From Wolbachia endosymbiont (group A) of Longitarsus flavicornis (GTDB taxonomy: Bacteria; Pseudomonadota; Alphaproteobacteria; Rickettsiales; Anaplasmataceae): a stretch of 64,000 nt of DNA. Made by a program: the position numbers and the translations under genes. The stretch covers positions 992,001 to 1,056,000 of the forward strand of contig NZ_OZ008337.1 of assembly GCF_963931955.1 (NCBI RefSeq). The letters run 5' to 3'. How positions within the stretch are numbered: the stretch's first letter is position 1; the number at the start of each line of letters is the position of its first letter. Below, one piece after another: positions 1 through 9,597 of this stretch. The notes beneath the pieces were generated by a model. The model saw only the letters and a list, made by a program, of their open reading frames with translations, searched no databases and had not been told where the DNA came from.

Positions 1-407
1 TAGAAAACTGCTTAATTAAAAGTAATGCTGAGGTCGGTCCATTTACCAGAATACGCGGAAACACAACAATTGGTAATAAGGCAAAAATAGGAAATTTTGT
101 GGAAGTGAAAACAAGTGAAGTTGGTCAAAACACTAGAATAAAACACTTAAGTTATATAGGAAATGCTAAAGTAGGGCAGGGGAGTAATATAGGAGCAGGC
201 ACTATTGTTTGTAATTATGATGGGAAAAATAAATATGAAACGAATATAGGGAGCAATTGCTTTGTTGGCGCCAATAGCTCACTAATTGCGCCGCTTAATA
301 TTCATGATGAATCTGTAATTGCAGCAGGTAGTGTTATAGTTGAGGATGTACCAGAAAAAAGCCTTGCAATAGCAAGAGAAAAGCAGGTGATTAAGAAAAT
401 AAAGTAA
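1..407 (+). CDS. glmU: GlmU, C-terminal end (partial, runs off the left edge)
   Basis: This is the C-terminal part of the bifunctional GlmU enzyme, which acetylates glucosamine-1-phosphate and uridylates it to UDP-GlcNAc for lipid II synthesis. The frame is open from base 3, well upstream of the first GTG at 99, so the gene enters from outside the window. The visible ~134 residues are a left-handed beta-helix acetyltransferase domain with repeated hexapeptides and the family signature NIGAGTIVCNYDGKNKYET followed by FVGANSSLIAP. The N-terminal pyrophosphorylase domain is outside the window. It ends in a lysine-rich tail and is followed within 20 bases by a repeat element. Identity is secure from the signature; wild-type length cannot be judged here. 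Confidence 0.93.
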   Translation, partial: ENCLIKSNAEVGPFTRIRGNTTIGNKAKIGNFVEVKTSEVGQNTRIKHLSYIGNAKVGQGSNIGAGTIVCNYDGKNKYETNIGSNCFVGANSSLIAPLNIHDESVIAAGSVIVEDVPEKSLAIAREKQVIKKIK

Positions 408-508
408 TTTGCTGTAATTATATTAGACTTCTTGCATAACCATATAACAAACTTTTATTAGGAATAGAAACGAAAAAACTTACTTGACAAACTCCGCCAG
501 CGCCCTTA

Positions 509-756
509 TCATGAAACTGAAGCTATATTATTTAACTTCCCAATCTGTGCAGATTAAAACGACAAGAAAACTTGTATTTGGCGTACTATGCTTAATTTTT
601 TGCACTATGTGTACCTTATGTCTTTATCAAATTTCTAGGTTTTTACCTATATAAGCTGAAACGCGCTTATAAAGCGTTCAAGACATCACCCAACGTCAAA
701 TTTTAAAATAGAGAGTGAATAACTAGCTACTGCGGGTTTTCTATGCCTTTTTTTTC
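509..756 (+). repeat. 248-bp dispersed repeat, identical to 45960-46207
   Basis: By eye this 248-base stretch matches 45960-46207 base for base. A diverged reverse-complement version is found in 41290-41575. It contains an inverted pair (GCTGAAACGCGCTTATAAAGCG) and ends in a T8 run. The identity of two copies 45 kb apart suggests recent duplication or gene conversion. Confidence 0.8.
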
Positions 757-930
757 TGCCTGGTAAATTTCTTAAATATTAAAGCTAAGGTTAGTTGCAT
801 TTAAAAGCAGCTAAATTGCAGCGTTTAAGACTTAAAAACGCCAATACTGAAAATAGACAATGACTAGGGCTTCTTTTGCCTTTTTTTTCGTTTGGTAAAT
901 TTCTTAATGTTTGTAGCTAAAAGAGCCCAA

Positions 931-1185
931 GAGAGGTGTCATTCCAATGCCCCTGTGATGTCATTCCAGCGCGTGACGCTGGAATCCCAAAAAAAGGATG
1001 ATGTCATCCCAGTGCCCTGACTACTTGGATCCAGAAAACTTAACTTTAAATAAGTGGCTGCATAATAAAGACTAGATTCCAGACTGGAATGACATCACAG
1101 GGGTACTGGGATAACATCATCATAAAGGAACCAGTGTCAAGCTACTCGGATGACAGGAGAAGGGGCTACTTGCATGACGGTGTCG
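931..1185. repeat. Wolbachia-type palindromic repeat cluster
   Basis: Several hairpin units built from TGTCATTCCAGCGCGTGACGCTGGAAT and TGTCATCCCAGTGCC-type half-sites are nested with an inverted pair (GATTCCAGACTGGAATGACATC). The same units recur at 17040-17300, 23690-23930, 40795-41085 and, inside genes, near 29156 and 55310. They fit the small palindromic elements known from Wolbachia genomes. Confidence 0.75.
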
Positions 1186-1394
1186 GTAAACTTAGAGCTA
1201 TAATAACTATTTGCCTTTTTTCTGCTTAGGTTATGCAAGAAGTCTACTGTCTGAGAAAAGGTAGATAAAAGATGAAAACAGATAGAAGTATTTAAGTAGC
1301 TCAAAAGGAACGTTAAGTCATGTTTTTTATTTATATTGACAGTATATATGACATCGTTTACGATTAAAGTTAATAACAATAATTTATATTTATC

Positions 1395-1697
1395 ATGTTT
1401 GCAGTAATTGAGACTGGTGGAAAGCAATATTTAGTAAAAGAAGGCAGTATAATAAAGGTAGAGAAGTTAGAAGCTGAAGAAAAAAAAGAGGTGGAAATCA
1501 ATAAGGTGATTTGTATTTCAAATAATGGCTTATCTTATTCATCTAATGCTACTGTTAAAGCTGAAGTATTGGAGCAGTGTAGAGGAGAAAAAATTATAAT
1601 CTTTAAGAAGAAAAGAAGAAAAAATTACCGTAGGAAAACTGGTCATAGGCAGTATATAACTGTTCTTCGTATCAATGAAATTAATCTTCAAAAGTAA
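1395..1697 (+). CDS. rplU: 50S ribosomal protein L21
   Basis: L21 is a 23S-binding protein of the large ribosomal subunit. The 100-residue product starts with the conserved MFAVIETGGKQYLVKEG and carries the later signature KKRRKNYRRKTGHRQYITVLRI, which matches the family's basic C-terminal loop. Length is normal for the family. rpmA follows after 10 bases, the standard rplU-rpmA pair, so co-transcription is likely. The upstream 0.4 kb is repeat sequence, so the promoter must sit in the AT-rich stretch just before the ATG or at the edge of the repeat. Confidence 0.97.
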   Translation: MFAVIETGGKQYLVKEGSIIKVEKLEAEEKKEVEINKVICISNNGLSYSSNATVKAEVLEQCRGEKIIIFKKKRRKNYRRKTGHRQYITVLRINEINLQK

Positions 1698-1707
1698 GAG
1701 GTAAAAT

Positions 1708-1977
1708 ATGGCAACTAAAAAATCAGGTGGTAGTTCCTGTAATGGTAGAGATTCGGCAGGTCGTAGGTTAGGAATAAAGAAGAATGGGAAGGTTATTCCT
1801 GGTAACATAATTGTGCGCCAAAGAGGCACAAAATTCCATCCTGGAAAGAATGTTGGTATAGGTAAAGATCATACGATTTTTGCTAAAATAGAAGGCTGGG
1901 TCAGCTTTAGAAGGTCAGCAAATAAAAAGACTTTTATTGATATCTTGCCTACAGATAATATGAAAGCTTCAGCTTGA
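1708..1977 (+). CDS. rpmA: 50S ribosomal protein L27
   Basis: L27 is a large-subunit protein whose N-terminus reaches the peptidyl-transferase centre. The 89-residue product begins MATKKSGGSSCNGRDSAGRR and continues with RLGIKKNGKVIPGNIIVRQRG and KFHPGKNVGIGKDHTIFA, all family hallmarks. A ribosome-binding site (AAGAGG) lies just before the ATG. Asparagine-cysteine replaces the usual KNGRDS-type residues at 11-12, a small variation. The second gene of the rplU-rpmA unit, it is followed 9 bases later by tRNA-Ile. Confidence 0.97.
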   Translation: MATKKSGGSSCNGRDSAGRRLGIKKNGKVIPGNIIVRQRGTKFHPGKNVGIGKDHTIFAKIEGWVSFRRSANKKTFIDILPTDNMKASA

Positions 1978-1986
1978 ATAAATCAT

Positions 1987-2063
<77 letters not shown>

Positions 2064-2127
2064 TTTAATAATTACTAACTGTGTTTTTTATAGCGGTTTT
2101 GGTATTATATAAGCAGAAACCTAAAGC

Positions 2128-3300
2128 ATGAGTTTATATAAAAATTTAGTAACCAGTGAATCAGTGGCGGCTGGTCATCCAGATAAAGTAGCAGATCAAA
2201 TTTCAGATGCAATACTTGATGAATACCTTTTCACTGATCCTTTTGCGCGAGCTGCAATAGAGACTTTAGTCACCAAAGATAACGTTATTATAGCTGGGGA
2301 AGTATTCGGACCTAACATCAAAAAGGGCAGGATTGAAAGTATTGTACGGAATACAATAAAAGATATTGGTTATGAGCATGATGGTTTCCACTGGAGAAAA
2401 GTGAAGGTAAATATATTATTACATGAGCAATCAAATGACATTGCAATAGGGTTGGATCAAGGTGCTGGAGATCAGGGCATAATGTATGGCTATGCAACAA
2501 CAGAGACAAAAAACCTTATGCCGGCACCCATTTTTTATGCGCACTCGATTCTGAAAAATATCATGAGCGCAGTTAAAGAAGCAAAACTTGGTCCAGATGC
2601 AAAGTCACAAATCACTTTGGCATATGAGAATAACCTCCCGGTACGTGCTGAAAGTATTATTGTCTCAATACAGCACCCTGAGGATTTGGATCAATCAAAA
2701 GTAAAAGAAATAATTTACCCTTACATAGTTTCATTTTTACCTGAAGGATGGATGTGTCCTGAGGAAAATCTCTTAGTCAATCCAACTGGTAGATTTGTTA
2801 TTGGTGGGCCGGTTGGTGATTGTGGATTAACCGGACGGAAAATTATGGTTGATACTTATGGAGGTTATATTCCACACGGTGGAGGAGCATTTTCCGGAAA
2901 AGATGCAACCAAAGTTGATAGATCTGCAGCTTATATGGCAAGATACCTTGCTAAAAATATTGTCTTTGCAGGGTTGGCTGAACGTTGTCTGGTGCAGTTT
3001 TCTTATGCAATTGGTATATCAAAACCTACTTCATTCTATATTGATACATTTGGTACGAATACGGTAGAGGAAGGAGTAATTAAAAAGTTTATCGAGAATA
3101 ATATAGATTTATCAACAAAAGGCATAATCAAGCATTTATCGCTTAATCATCCTATATATAAACGTACAGCCTGTTATGGACATTTTGGTAAACAGTCGGA
3201 AAGTGACGGTGGATTTTCTTGGGAAAACATGAACTTGTCCGCTGATCTTTGTAGAGAATTCAATATAGAAGGTAATAGTAAGATTTCTTTAGATTGCTAA
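2128..3300 (+). CDS. metK: S-adenosylmethionine synthetase
   Basis: MetK joins methionine and ATP to make S-adenosylmethionine, the methyl donor used by the methyltransferases in this window (UbiE, LipA radical chemistry, the TPR-methyltransferase). The 390 residues have all three repeats of the family: the N-terminal SESVAAGHPDKVADQISDA, the ATP loop GAGDQGIMYGYA and the phosphate loop GGGAFSGKDATKVDRSAAY. Length is normal, and the ATG is the first start in frame and precedes the conserved SLYKNLVTSES. The gene appears intact; some Rickettsia have lost metK, so its integrity is worth noting. Confidence 0.97.
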   Translation: MSLYKNLVTSESVAAGHPDKVADQISDAILDEYLFTDPFARAAIETLVTKDNVIIAGEVFGPNIKKGRIESIVRNTIKDIGYEHDGFHWRKVKVNILLHEQSNDIAIGLDQGAGDQGIMYGYATTETKNLMPAPIFYAHSILKNIMSAVKEAKLGPDAKSQITLAYENNLPVRAESIIVSIQHPEDLDQSKVKEIIYPYIVSFLPEGWMCPEENLLVNPTGRFVIGGPVGDCGLTGRKIMVDTYGGYIPHGGGAFSGKDATKVDRSAAYMARYLAKNIVFAGLAERCLVQFSYAIGISKPTSFYIDTFGTNTVEEGVIKKFIENNIDLSTKGIIKHLSLNHPIYKRTACYGHFGKQSESDGGFSWENMNLSADLCREFNIEGNSKISLDC

Positions 3301-3427
3301 AATTTTTGATTTACAGCCCAATATTTATATACTAGCTTATTGTTAAAGTATAATTGCTTTTTCATAATAATTATACTATATTAGTGATAATTTTTTTATA
3401 TTCAGTTTTTATTGTGAGGCTCATAAG

Positions 3428-4102
3428 GTGTATAACGAAATAGAAGGAGAACTGTACAACGTAATTGTAAAAGAGTTTTCCGATCTTATTGATAGGATGA
3501 AAGAACATCCTTTTTATGTTGAATTGGTGAATGGTACTTTAGATTATAAAAGATTTAAATTTTACCTTCAGCAGGATTTTCTATGTTCTGTAGATAACGC
3601 TCGTGCTCATTTAGTGGTTGCAGCTAAAGTTAATGATGTTGAGACAATGAGTAGGTTAATTGATATAACAAAAGGAACATTTGATTTTCGAGAACAATAT
3701 AAAAAATATTTCGAGGATTGTGATCTATCTGATAATAATAAAAAGTCAAGAGCTTGTTCTGCCTATGCTGACCTTTTCATGAGTACTGCGTATCACAATT
3801 CTGTTACTGAGACCTTAGTGTTGTCTTATTCTCTCTTTAATGTATACCAAATTGTTATATGCCATATGGCAAATGAGATAACAACTAAGGGGATTAAAAG
3901 TAACAAATACAAAAAGTGGATTGATATCTGTAATAGCAAAGGAATGGACGCGGTGGTTGAAGAGGTTAGTGATATTACAAGTGAGCTATACAAAAAAGCT
4001 AGTGACTGTGAAAAGGAAAAGATATATGAGCTTTGTAGAAAAGGACTGGAGCTAGAGATAGTGTTTTTGGATGAGGCATATTACTCTAATATACCTCAAT
4101 AA
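3428..4102 (+). CDS. TenA/PqqC-like haem-oxygenase-fold protein, copy 1
   Basis: A 224-residue all-helical protein of the TenA/THI-4 superfamily, which includes thiaminase II, PqqC and the chlamydial CADD protein. The motif KEHPFYVELVNGTL (residues 26-38) and FKFYLQQDFLCSVDNARA, with Asp50 in the place of the TenA substrate Asp, support this. The region where TenA carries its nucleophilic Cys (LPCYWLY) reads LSYSLFNVYQ, so thiaminase activity is doubtful. It starts with GTG, with a weak AAGG upstream, and its end overlaps the next, paralogous gene by 32 bases. The substrate is not known; a CADD-like role in folate precursor synthesis is one possibility from family knowledge only. Confidence 0.75.
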   Translation: MYNEIEGELYNVIVKEFSDLIDRMKEHPFYVELVNGTLDYKRFKFYLQQDFLCSVDNARAHLVVAAKVNDVETMSRLIDITKGTFDFREQYKKYFEDCDLSDNNKKSRACSAYADLFMSTAYHNSVTETLVLSYSLFNVYQIVICHMANEITTKGIKSNKYKKWIDICNSKGMDAVVEEVSDITSELYKKASDCEKEKIYELCRKGLELEIVFLDEAYYSNIPQ

Positions 4103-4802
4103 AAACGCATTAGCACAAATTGTTTACGTTGGCAGTATTGTAGTGTTCAGTGGTATAATTAAGAGTTGTTATGGATCAAATCTTTTAAAGGATATAATTG
4201 AGCATCCTTTTAATGTTGAATTGGCGAATAACACTCTAAGTATAGAAAGTTTCAGATTCTATATTCAACAAGGTACATTACTCTTGAGTGATTATATTCG
4301 TACCGTTTTAATTACTGCATCCAGGGTAGAAGACTGTAACAATGTTGTTTCACTTATTAGGGTGGCTCGAGGGGCAATTGCTATTGAAAGAATTTTGCAT
4401 AACCACTACTTTGCTATATATGCTATAAATCGTGGAGAGAAATCTCTTGAGTGCTTAAATTTCACTAATTTTCTTTTGTCTACATCATATAGCAACACTT
4501 ATGAAGCCATAACAGTTTTGTATTCTTATATGTTTATATACAAGACTACCGTTGATAGTATGAAAAATAGATTCAAGAAAAATAATAGATATAAGGATTG
4601 GTTTGATTTTTATAGCGGTAGTTTTATAGAATCTGGATGCATTATTTTAGAAAATATTGTTGATGAATATTGCAGCAGGGCAAGAGAAAATGAAAAGAGC
4701 AGAATGCTTAAGTTATTTAAGATAAGCGCCCAATTCATATTGGATTTTTTGAACGGTGCATATAATTTTTCACAAATCAATCAAGATTTTAAGGAATATT
4801 GA
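4071..4802 (+). CDS. TenA/PqqC-like protein, diverged tandem copy 2
   Basis: A paralogue of the preceding gene, with IEHPFNVELANNTL (residues 43-56) followed by FRFYIQQGTLLLSDYIRT. The usual Asp of the QQD motif is Gly68, and the Cys region reads LYSYMFIYK, so both expected catalytic positions of TenA are lost. It starts in frame with ATG inside the end of copy 1; a hydrophobic stretch at residues 14-30 before the domain is unusual and may come from an upstream-shifted start. Arrangement and similarity point to a tandem duplication with divergence. Its function is unknown; it may be a structural partner of copy 1. Confidence 0.65.
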   Translation: MRHITLIYLNKNALAQIVYVGSIVVFSGIIKSCYGSNLLKDIIEHPFNVELANNTLSIESFRFYIQQGTLLLSDYIRTVLITASRVEDCNNVVSLIRVARGAIAIERILHNHYFAIYAINRGEKSLECLNFTNFLLSTSYSNTYEAITVLYSYMFIYKTTVDSMKNRFKKNNRYKDWFDFYSGSFIESGCIILENIVDEYCSRARENEKSRMLKLFKISAQFILDFLNGAYNFSQINQDFKEY

Positions 4803-4848
4803 CAATTTTAAGCTAATTTGTATTCTTAGTATGTATTTTTAAGATGGT

Positions 4849-5673
4849 ATGAAAAGTAAGGAACATGATTTTCATTTAGTGGACCAAAGTCCTTGGCCAA
4901 TTGCTATATCAGCAGCAATTCTTATTCTTGCACTTGGATTAGTTGGCGCGCTTCATAAACAAATTTTCGGAATGTTTTGTTTAGTTCTGGGAATCTCCGC
5001 AGTATCAGGGGTGCTGTTCTACTGGTGGAGAGATGTAATAAGGGAGGCCATTTATGACAAATGTCACACTGCCATTGTAAAACATGGACTCAAATTTGCA
5101 ATGTACTTATTTATTCTCTCGGAGGTTGTATTTTTTATAGTGTTCTTTTGTTCATTCTTTAAAGCCTGGCTTGATCCAGTTTTTTTATTTGAGGCGTTTT
5201 CTCCTGCAAAAAAAGTTGAATGGCCCCCTGAGGGAATTTTGCCGCCTGATCCGTGGTCACTACCATTCATGAATACGTTAATATTATTGCTTTCTGGTAC
5301 AACAATTACTTGGGCAAATCACTCTTTACTCGAAAACGATAAAAAGAGCATGATTAAAATGCTGTCCATAACTATATTGCTTGGGGTTTTTTTTATAATA
5401 GTGCAAGCAATAGAGTATCATGAAGCGAGTTTTTCTCTACAAGAAACAGGAGAAAAGCTTATTTATACATCCAATTTTTATATGATTACCGGTTTTCACT
5501 GTGCACACGTTATAATAGGAATAATATTTTTATCAGTGTGTTTATTTAGAGCGCAGAAAGACCAATTTACACCTCAGGACCATTTGTGCTTTGAGTTTGC
5601 CTCCTGGTATTGGCACTTTGTAGATATAGTCTGGATATTTTTATTTTTATTTGTCTATTGGTTAAGCATTTAA
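4849..5673 (+). CDS. coxC: Cytochrome c oxidase subunit III
   Basis: Subunit III of the aa3-type terminal oxidase, an inner-membrane protein stabilising the catalytic core. 274 residues with seven predicted membrane helices; the conserved stretches WWRDVIREA, SEVVFFIVFF (with the Glu in helix III), FHCAHVIIGIIFL and FASWYWHFVDIVWIFLFLFVYW are all seen. Length is typical of the mitochondrial and alphaproteobacterial form. It stands apart from the other cox genes, and ruvC begins 4 bases after its stop, so the two are probably co-transcribed. Confidence 0.96.
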   Translation: MKSKEHDFHLVDQSPWPIAISAAILILALGLVGALHKQIFGMFCLVLGISAVSGVLFYWWRDVIREAIYDKCHTAIVKHGLKFAMYLFILSEVVFFIVFFCSFFKAWLDPVFLFEAFSPAKKVEWPPEGILPPDPWSLPFMNTLILLLSGTTITWANHSLLENDKKSMIKMLSITILLGVFFIIVQAIEYHEASFSLQETGEKLIYTSNFYMITGFHCAHVIIGIIFLSVCLFRAQKDQFTPQDHLCFEFASWYWHFVDIVWIFLFLFVYWLSI

Positions 5674-5677
5674 TTAA

Positions 5678-6166
5678 GTGGTTAAAATAATAGGTCTAGA
5701 TCCAGGGATAAGCAAGACTGGGTGGGCCATTATCGACCTAAACGAAAAAAATAATATTGAATTTTTGGGCGGTGGTACCATATCAACTGATGGTAAATTG
5801 GATACAGGTGAACGCTTACATATAATTTTTGAACAATTAAAGAAAGTAATTTCCCTATACTCTCCGAATGAAGCTGCGGTAGAAAAAATTTTTGTTAATA
5901 AAAATCCTAAATCTTCACTAACTTTAGGATATGCAAGAGGGGTCGTAATTTTAGCGTTGAAAATAACAGATCTAACTATAAATGAATATGACGCAAACTA
6001 TGTAAAAAAAAGCATTACCGGAAATGGCCATGCTGATAAGGATCAGATTATATTTATGGTGAAGCAGATAGTTAAAAATTTGAATATAAAATGTCACCAT
6101 GCTGCTGATGCTCTTGCTGTAGCAATTTGTCATGCTTATACGAAAGGTTCTTGTTTTGTTGAGTAA
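5678..6166 (+). CDS. ruvC: Holliday junction endonuclease RuvC
   Basis: RuvC resolves Holliday junctions made by RuvAB during recombination repair. The 162-residue product begins MVKIIGLDPGISKTGWAI, with catalytic Asp8, carries Glu in AAVEKIFVNKNPKSS, and ends with the acidic pair motif HHAADALAVAICHA. Length is normal. A GTG start at 5678 is the only start before the conserved core, and it lies 4 bases after coxC. A hairpin at 6192-6207 separates it from the convergent yqgF gene. Confidence 0.96.
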   Translation: MVKIIGLDPGISKTGWAIIDLNEKNNIEFLGGGTISTDGKLDTGERLHIIFEQLKKVISLYSPNEAAVEKIFVNKNPKSSLTLGYARGVVILALKITDLTINEYDANYVKKSITGNGHADKDQIIFMVKQIVKNLNIKCHHAADALAVAICHAYTKGSCFVE

Positions 6167-6191
6167 CTTTATATGAGGTTCAGTTTGAAAA

Positions 6192-6207
6192 TTTCCAGAT
6201 CTGGAAA
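6192..6207. terminator. Short hairpin between convergent ruvC and yqgF
   Basis: TTTCCAGATCTGGAAA is a perfect 16-base palindrome flanked by A/T runs, 26 bases after the ruvC stop and 3 bases before the end of yqgF on the other strand. Its position suggests a two-way terminator, though the stem is short. Confidence 0.4.
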
Positions 6208-6209
6208 AA

Positions 6210-6677
6210 CTATTTGATTGCCTTTATTTTATCTAAGGCTCGTTGCAAAATAATACATGCGGAAATTTTATCATCTATTTTTTTCGATTTTGTGATTGAT
6301 ATTCCAGTGATTTTTAGTGTATGAGTTGCAATAGATGTTGATAAGCTCTCGTCTTGTAAGTATATATTTACTTTATATTTTTTTATTATTTTATTTGCAA
6401 ATTGGATTATGGTTTTACACCATTTAGTTTCTTGCTCGTCTATGTTTAATGGTATTCCTATTACCATTGATCCAGCTTCATTTTCTTTGAATATTCTATG
6501 CAGATAACCTAAATCTTTGCTCATATTTTTCCTGTAATATATACTATGAGCTGTGGCTATAAGCTGTGTTTTATCACTGAATGCTATGCCTATTTGCTTT
6601 TCTCCCATGTCAAGGCACATTATGCGCTTATCTTTTGGAATAGACTTTAGAAACTCATCTGGACTGCTATGTAGCAT
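6210..6677 (-). CDS. yqgF: YqgF/RuvX putative pre-16S rRNA nuclease
   Basis: A member of the YqgF family, RNase H-fold proteins implicated in processing the 5' end of 16S rRNA. 155 residues with RIMCLDMGEKQIGIAFSD (catalytic Asp near 23), VIGIPLNIDEQET and the DESLSTSIA motif, matching the family's three acidic motifs (the last, near KIDDKISACIILQ, holds the final Asp pair). The ATG directly abuts the stop of nrdA with no spacer, so translation is probably coupled. The product is slightly longer at its N-terminus than the E. coli form. Confidence 0.92.
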   Translation of the reverse strand: MLHSSPDEFLKSIPKDKRIMCLDMGEKQIGIAFSDKTQLIATAHSIYYRKNMSKDLGYLHRIFKENEAGSMVIGIPLNIDEQETKWCKTIIQFANKIIKKYKVNIYLQDESLSTSIATHTLKITGISITKSKKIDDKISACIILQRALDKIKAIK

Positions 6678-8462
6678 CTATTGACACGACAAGCATTCAT
6701 CGTAGTCAATATCTGTTTTTTGTTGCAATATTTCACTTTTTTTGAATATGTCATGCGAGACCTTATCGGCTCTCTGCATTGATTGTGATCTGCAGTAATA
6801 TAAGCTCTTCAATCCTTTTTTCCAAGCAAGCATGTGTATTTTGTGCAAGTAACGTTTATGTACGTTGGCAGGTAAGAACAGATTTACTGATTGAGACTGG
6901 CAAATATACGAAGTTCTATCACTTGCATGTTCTATAATCCATCTTTGGTCAAGCTCGTACGCTGTTTTAAATGTCAATTTTTCATGCTCACTAAGAAAAT
7001 CTAAATGCTGAACGGAACCCTCGTTTGTTGAAATTGAAGACCATATTTTATCATTGTCTTGATTTTTTTCTGCTAATAGTTTTTGCAAGAATTTATTTCG
7101 CACTACAAATGAGCCTGTAAGTGTCTTTTGTATGAATACGTTTGCTGCGTATGGTTCTATTCCAGGGGAGGTATTACCTGCAATAATGGAGATCGAGGCA
7201 GTAGGAGCAATAGCGAGTTTGTGTGTAAACCTTTCCATTAGATCAACTTCTTTGGCATCAGGACATGCTCCCTTTTCTTCTGCTAATTTTTTAGAAACTA
7301 TATCTGCTTGCTCGCGTAAATACTTAAATATTTTTTTATTCCATTGTTGTGCTGTTACTGATTCAAAAGGAACCATTTTGCTTTGTAAAAATGAGTGAAA
7401 GCCCATCACACCAAGACCAATACTGCGTTCTCTGGCTGCAGAATATTTTGCTCGCTGCATTTCATTCGGTGCTTTATTTATGAAATCTTCCAATACATTA
7501 TCAAGGAAACGCATTATATCTTCTATGAAGAGTTTATCGTCTTTCCATTCTTCGTAGTACTCAAGATTTACGGATGATAGACAACACACAGCAGTGCGTG
7601 ACTTATTCAGGTGATCATAACCTGTGGTTAAAGTTATTTCACTGCATAGATTTGACATCTTGATGTCTAAGTTGAGCTTTTTGTAAGATTCTGGCTTATT
7701 GTTATTTGTTGCATCAAGGAAAATAATGTAAGGTTCTCCAGTTTCAACTCTTGCTGTTAATATCTTGATCCATATATCCCGCGCTTTTACAGTTGAAATA
7801 ACCTTATTGTTGTGAGGGCTTATTAAATTCCATTCTTGATCATTCTCAACAGCCTGCATAAATTTATCTGTTACTATTACAGCATGATGTATATTTAACG
7901 CTTTGCGATTTGGGTCACCGCCTGTTGGCTTGCGTAAATCCAGAAACTCTTCTATCTCCGGATGGAATACAGGAAGATAAACTGCTGAACTTCCTCGCCT
8001 TAAGGATCCCTGACTAATTGCAAGCGTTAGAGCATTTTGCACTACAATAAATGGAACAATTCCTGATGTTTTGCCGCTACCCTTTACGCTTTCGCCTATT
8101 GAACGCAGGTTTCCCCAATAACTACCTATTCCTCCACCACGTGCAGCAAGCCAAACATTTTCATTCCATAGATCAACTATTCCCTGCAAGCTGTCTTCGG
8201 TTTCATTAAGAAAGCAAGAGATAGGTAACCCTCTCTTAGTGCCACCATTGCTGAGTATTGGTGTTGAAGGCATGAACCACAAGTTGCTCATGTAGTCATA
8301 AAGACGCTGCGCATGTTCTTTATTATCAGAATAGTAATTAGCAATACGTGCAAAGAGGTCTTGATAACTTTCATTTTCTATTAAATACCTGTCTGATAGA
8401 ACTGCTTTTCCAAAGTCGGTTAATTTGCTGTCCTTTGCGTAATTAATGGTAATGTTATTCAT
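6678..8462 (-). CDS. nrdA: Ribonucleoside-diphosphate reductase, alpha subunit
   Basis: The large subunit of ribonucleotide reductase, making dNDPs from NDPs. 594 residues, short because there is no N-terminal ATP-cone: the protein begins almost at the catalytic barrel, which suggests reduced dATP feedback control (inference). Redox and radical cysteines are present: Cys83 in PISCFL, Cys273 in NLCSEITLT, the Cys293/Cys294 pair in AVCCLSSVNLEYY, and the C-terminal DECLSC shuttle pair. PTASISIIAGNTSPGIEPY is also typical. nrdB is not in the window. yqgF follows directly. Confidence 0.94.
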   Translation of the reverse strand: MNNITINYAKDSKLTDFGKAVLSDRYLIENESYQDLFARIANYYSDNKEHAQRLYDYMSNLWFMPSTPILSNGGTKRGLPISCFLNETEDSLQGIVDLWNENVWLAARGGGIGSYWGNLRSIGESVKGSGKTSGIVPFIVVQNALTLAISQGSLRRGSSAVYLPVFHPEIEEFLDLRKPTGGDPNRKALNIHHAVIVTDKFMQAVENDQEWNLISPHNNKVISTVKARDIWIKILTARVETGEPYIIFLDATNNNKPESYKKLNLDIKMSNLCSEITLTTGYDHLNKSRTAVCCLSSVNLEYYEEWKDDKLFIEDIMRFLDNVLEDFINKAPNEMQRAKYSAARERSIGLGVMGFHSFLQSKMVPFESVTAQQWNKKIFKYLREQADIVSKKLAEEKGACPDAKEVDLMERFTHKLAIAPTASISIIAGNTSPGIEPYAANVFIQKTLTGSFVVRNKFLQKLLAEKNQDNDKIWSSISTNEGSVQHLDFLSEHEKLTFKTAYELDQRWIIEHASDRTSYICQSQSVNLFLPANVHKRYLHKIHMLAWKKGLKSLYYCRSQSMQRADKVSHDIFKKSEILQQKTDIDYDECLSCQ

Positions 8463-8520
8463 AAAGTTCCTTTTATTCTTTTATTATATATAGGTACTTA
8501 AAAGTCATTTTGAGCGATTT

Positions 8521-9597
<1,077 letters not shown>

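Larger units (their letters stand above)
424..1246. mobile_element. MITE-like 823-bp element with 18-bp terminal inverted repeats
   Basis: The stretch is bounded by perfect 18-bp inverted repeats (TAGACTTCTTGCATAACC at 424-441 and its complement at 1229-1246). Inside are a bipartite AT-rich module (about 481-915), in which the string GCC, a T-run and TGGTAAATTTCTTA occur twice, and a block of palindromes (931-1185). No coding frame with a plausible product is visible. A collinear inverted copy lies at about 40751-41586, and the first part recurs identically at 45960-46207. The end sequence shares TAGACTTCTT with the ends of the 892-bp IS5-type element in this window, which suggests mobilisation by a related transposase (inference). 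Confidence 0.6.

Noticed and set aside
1137..1427. 96-codon leftward frame before rplU
   Set aside because: Overlaps repeats and the rplU start on the other strand; no protein-like features.
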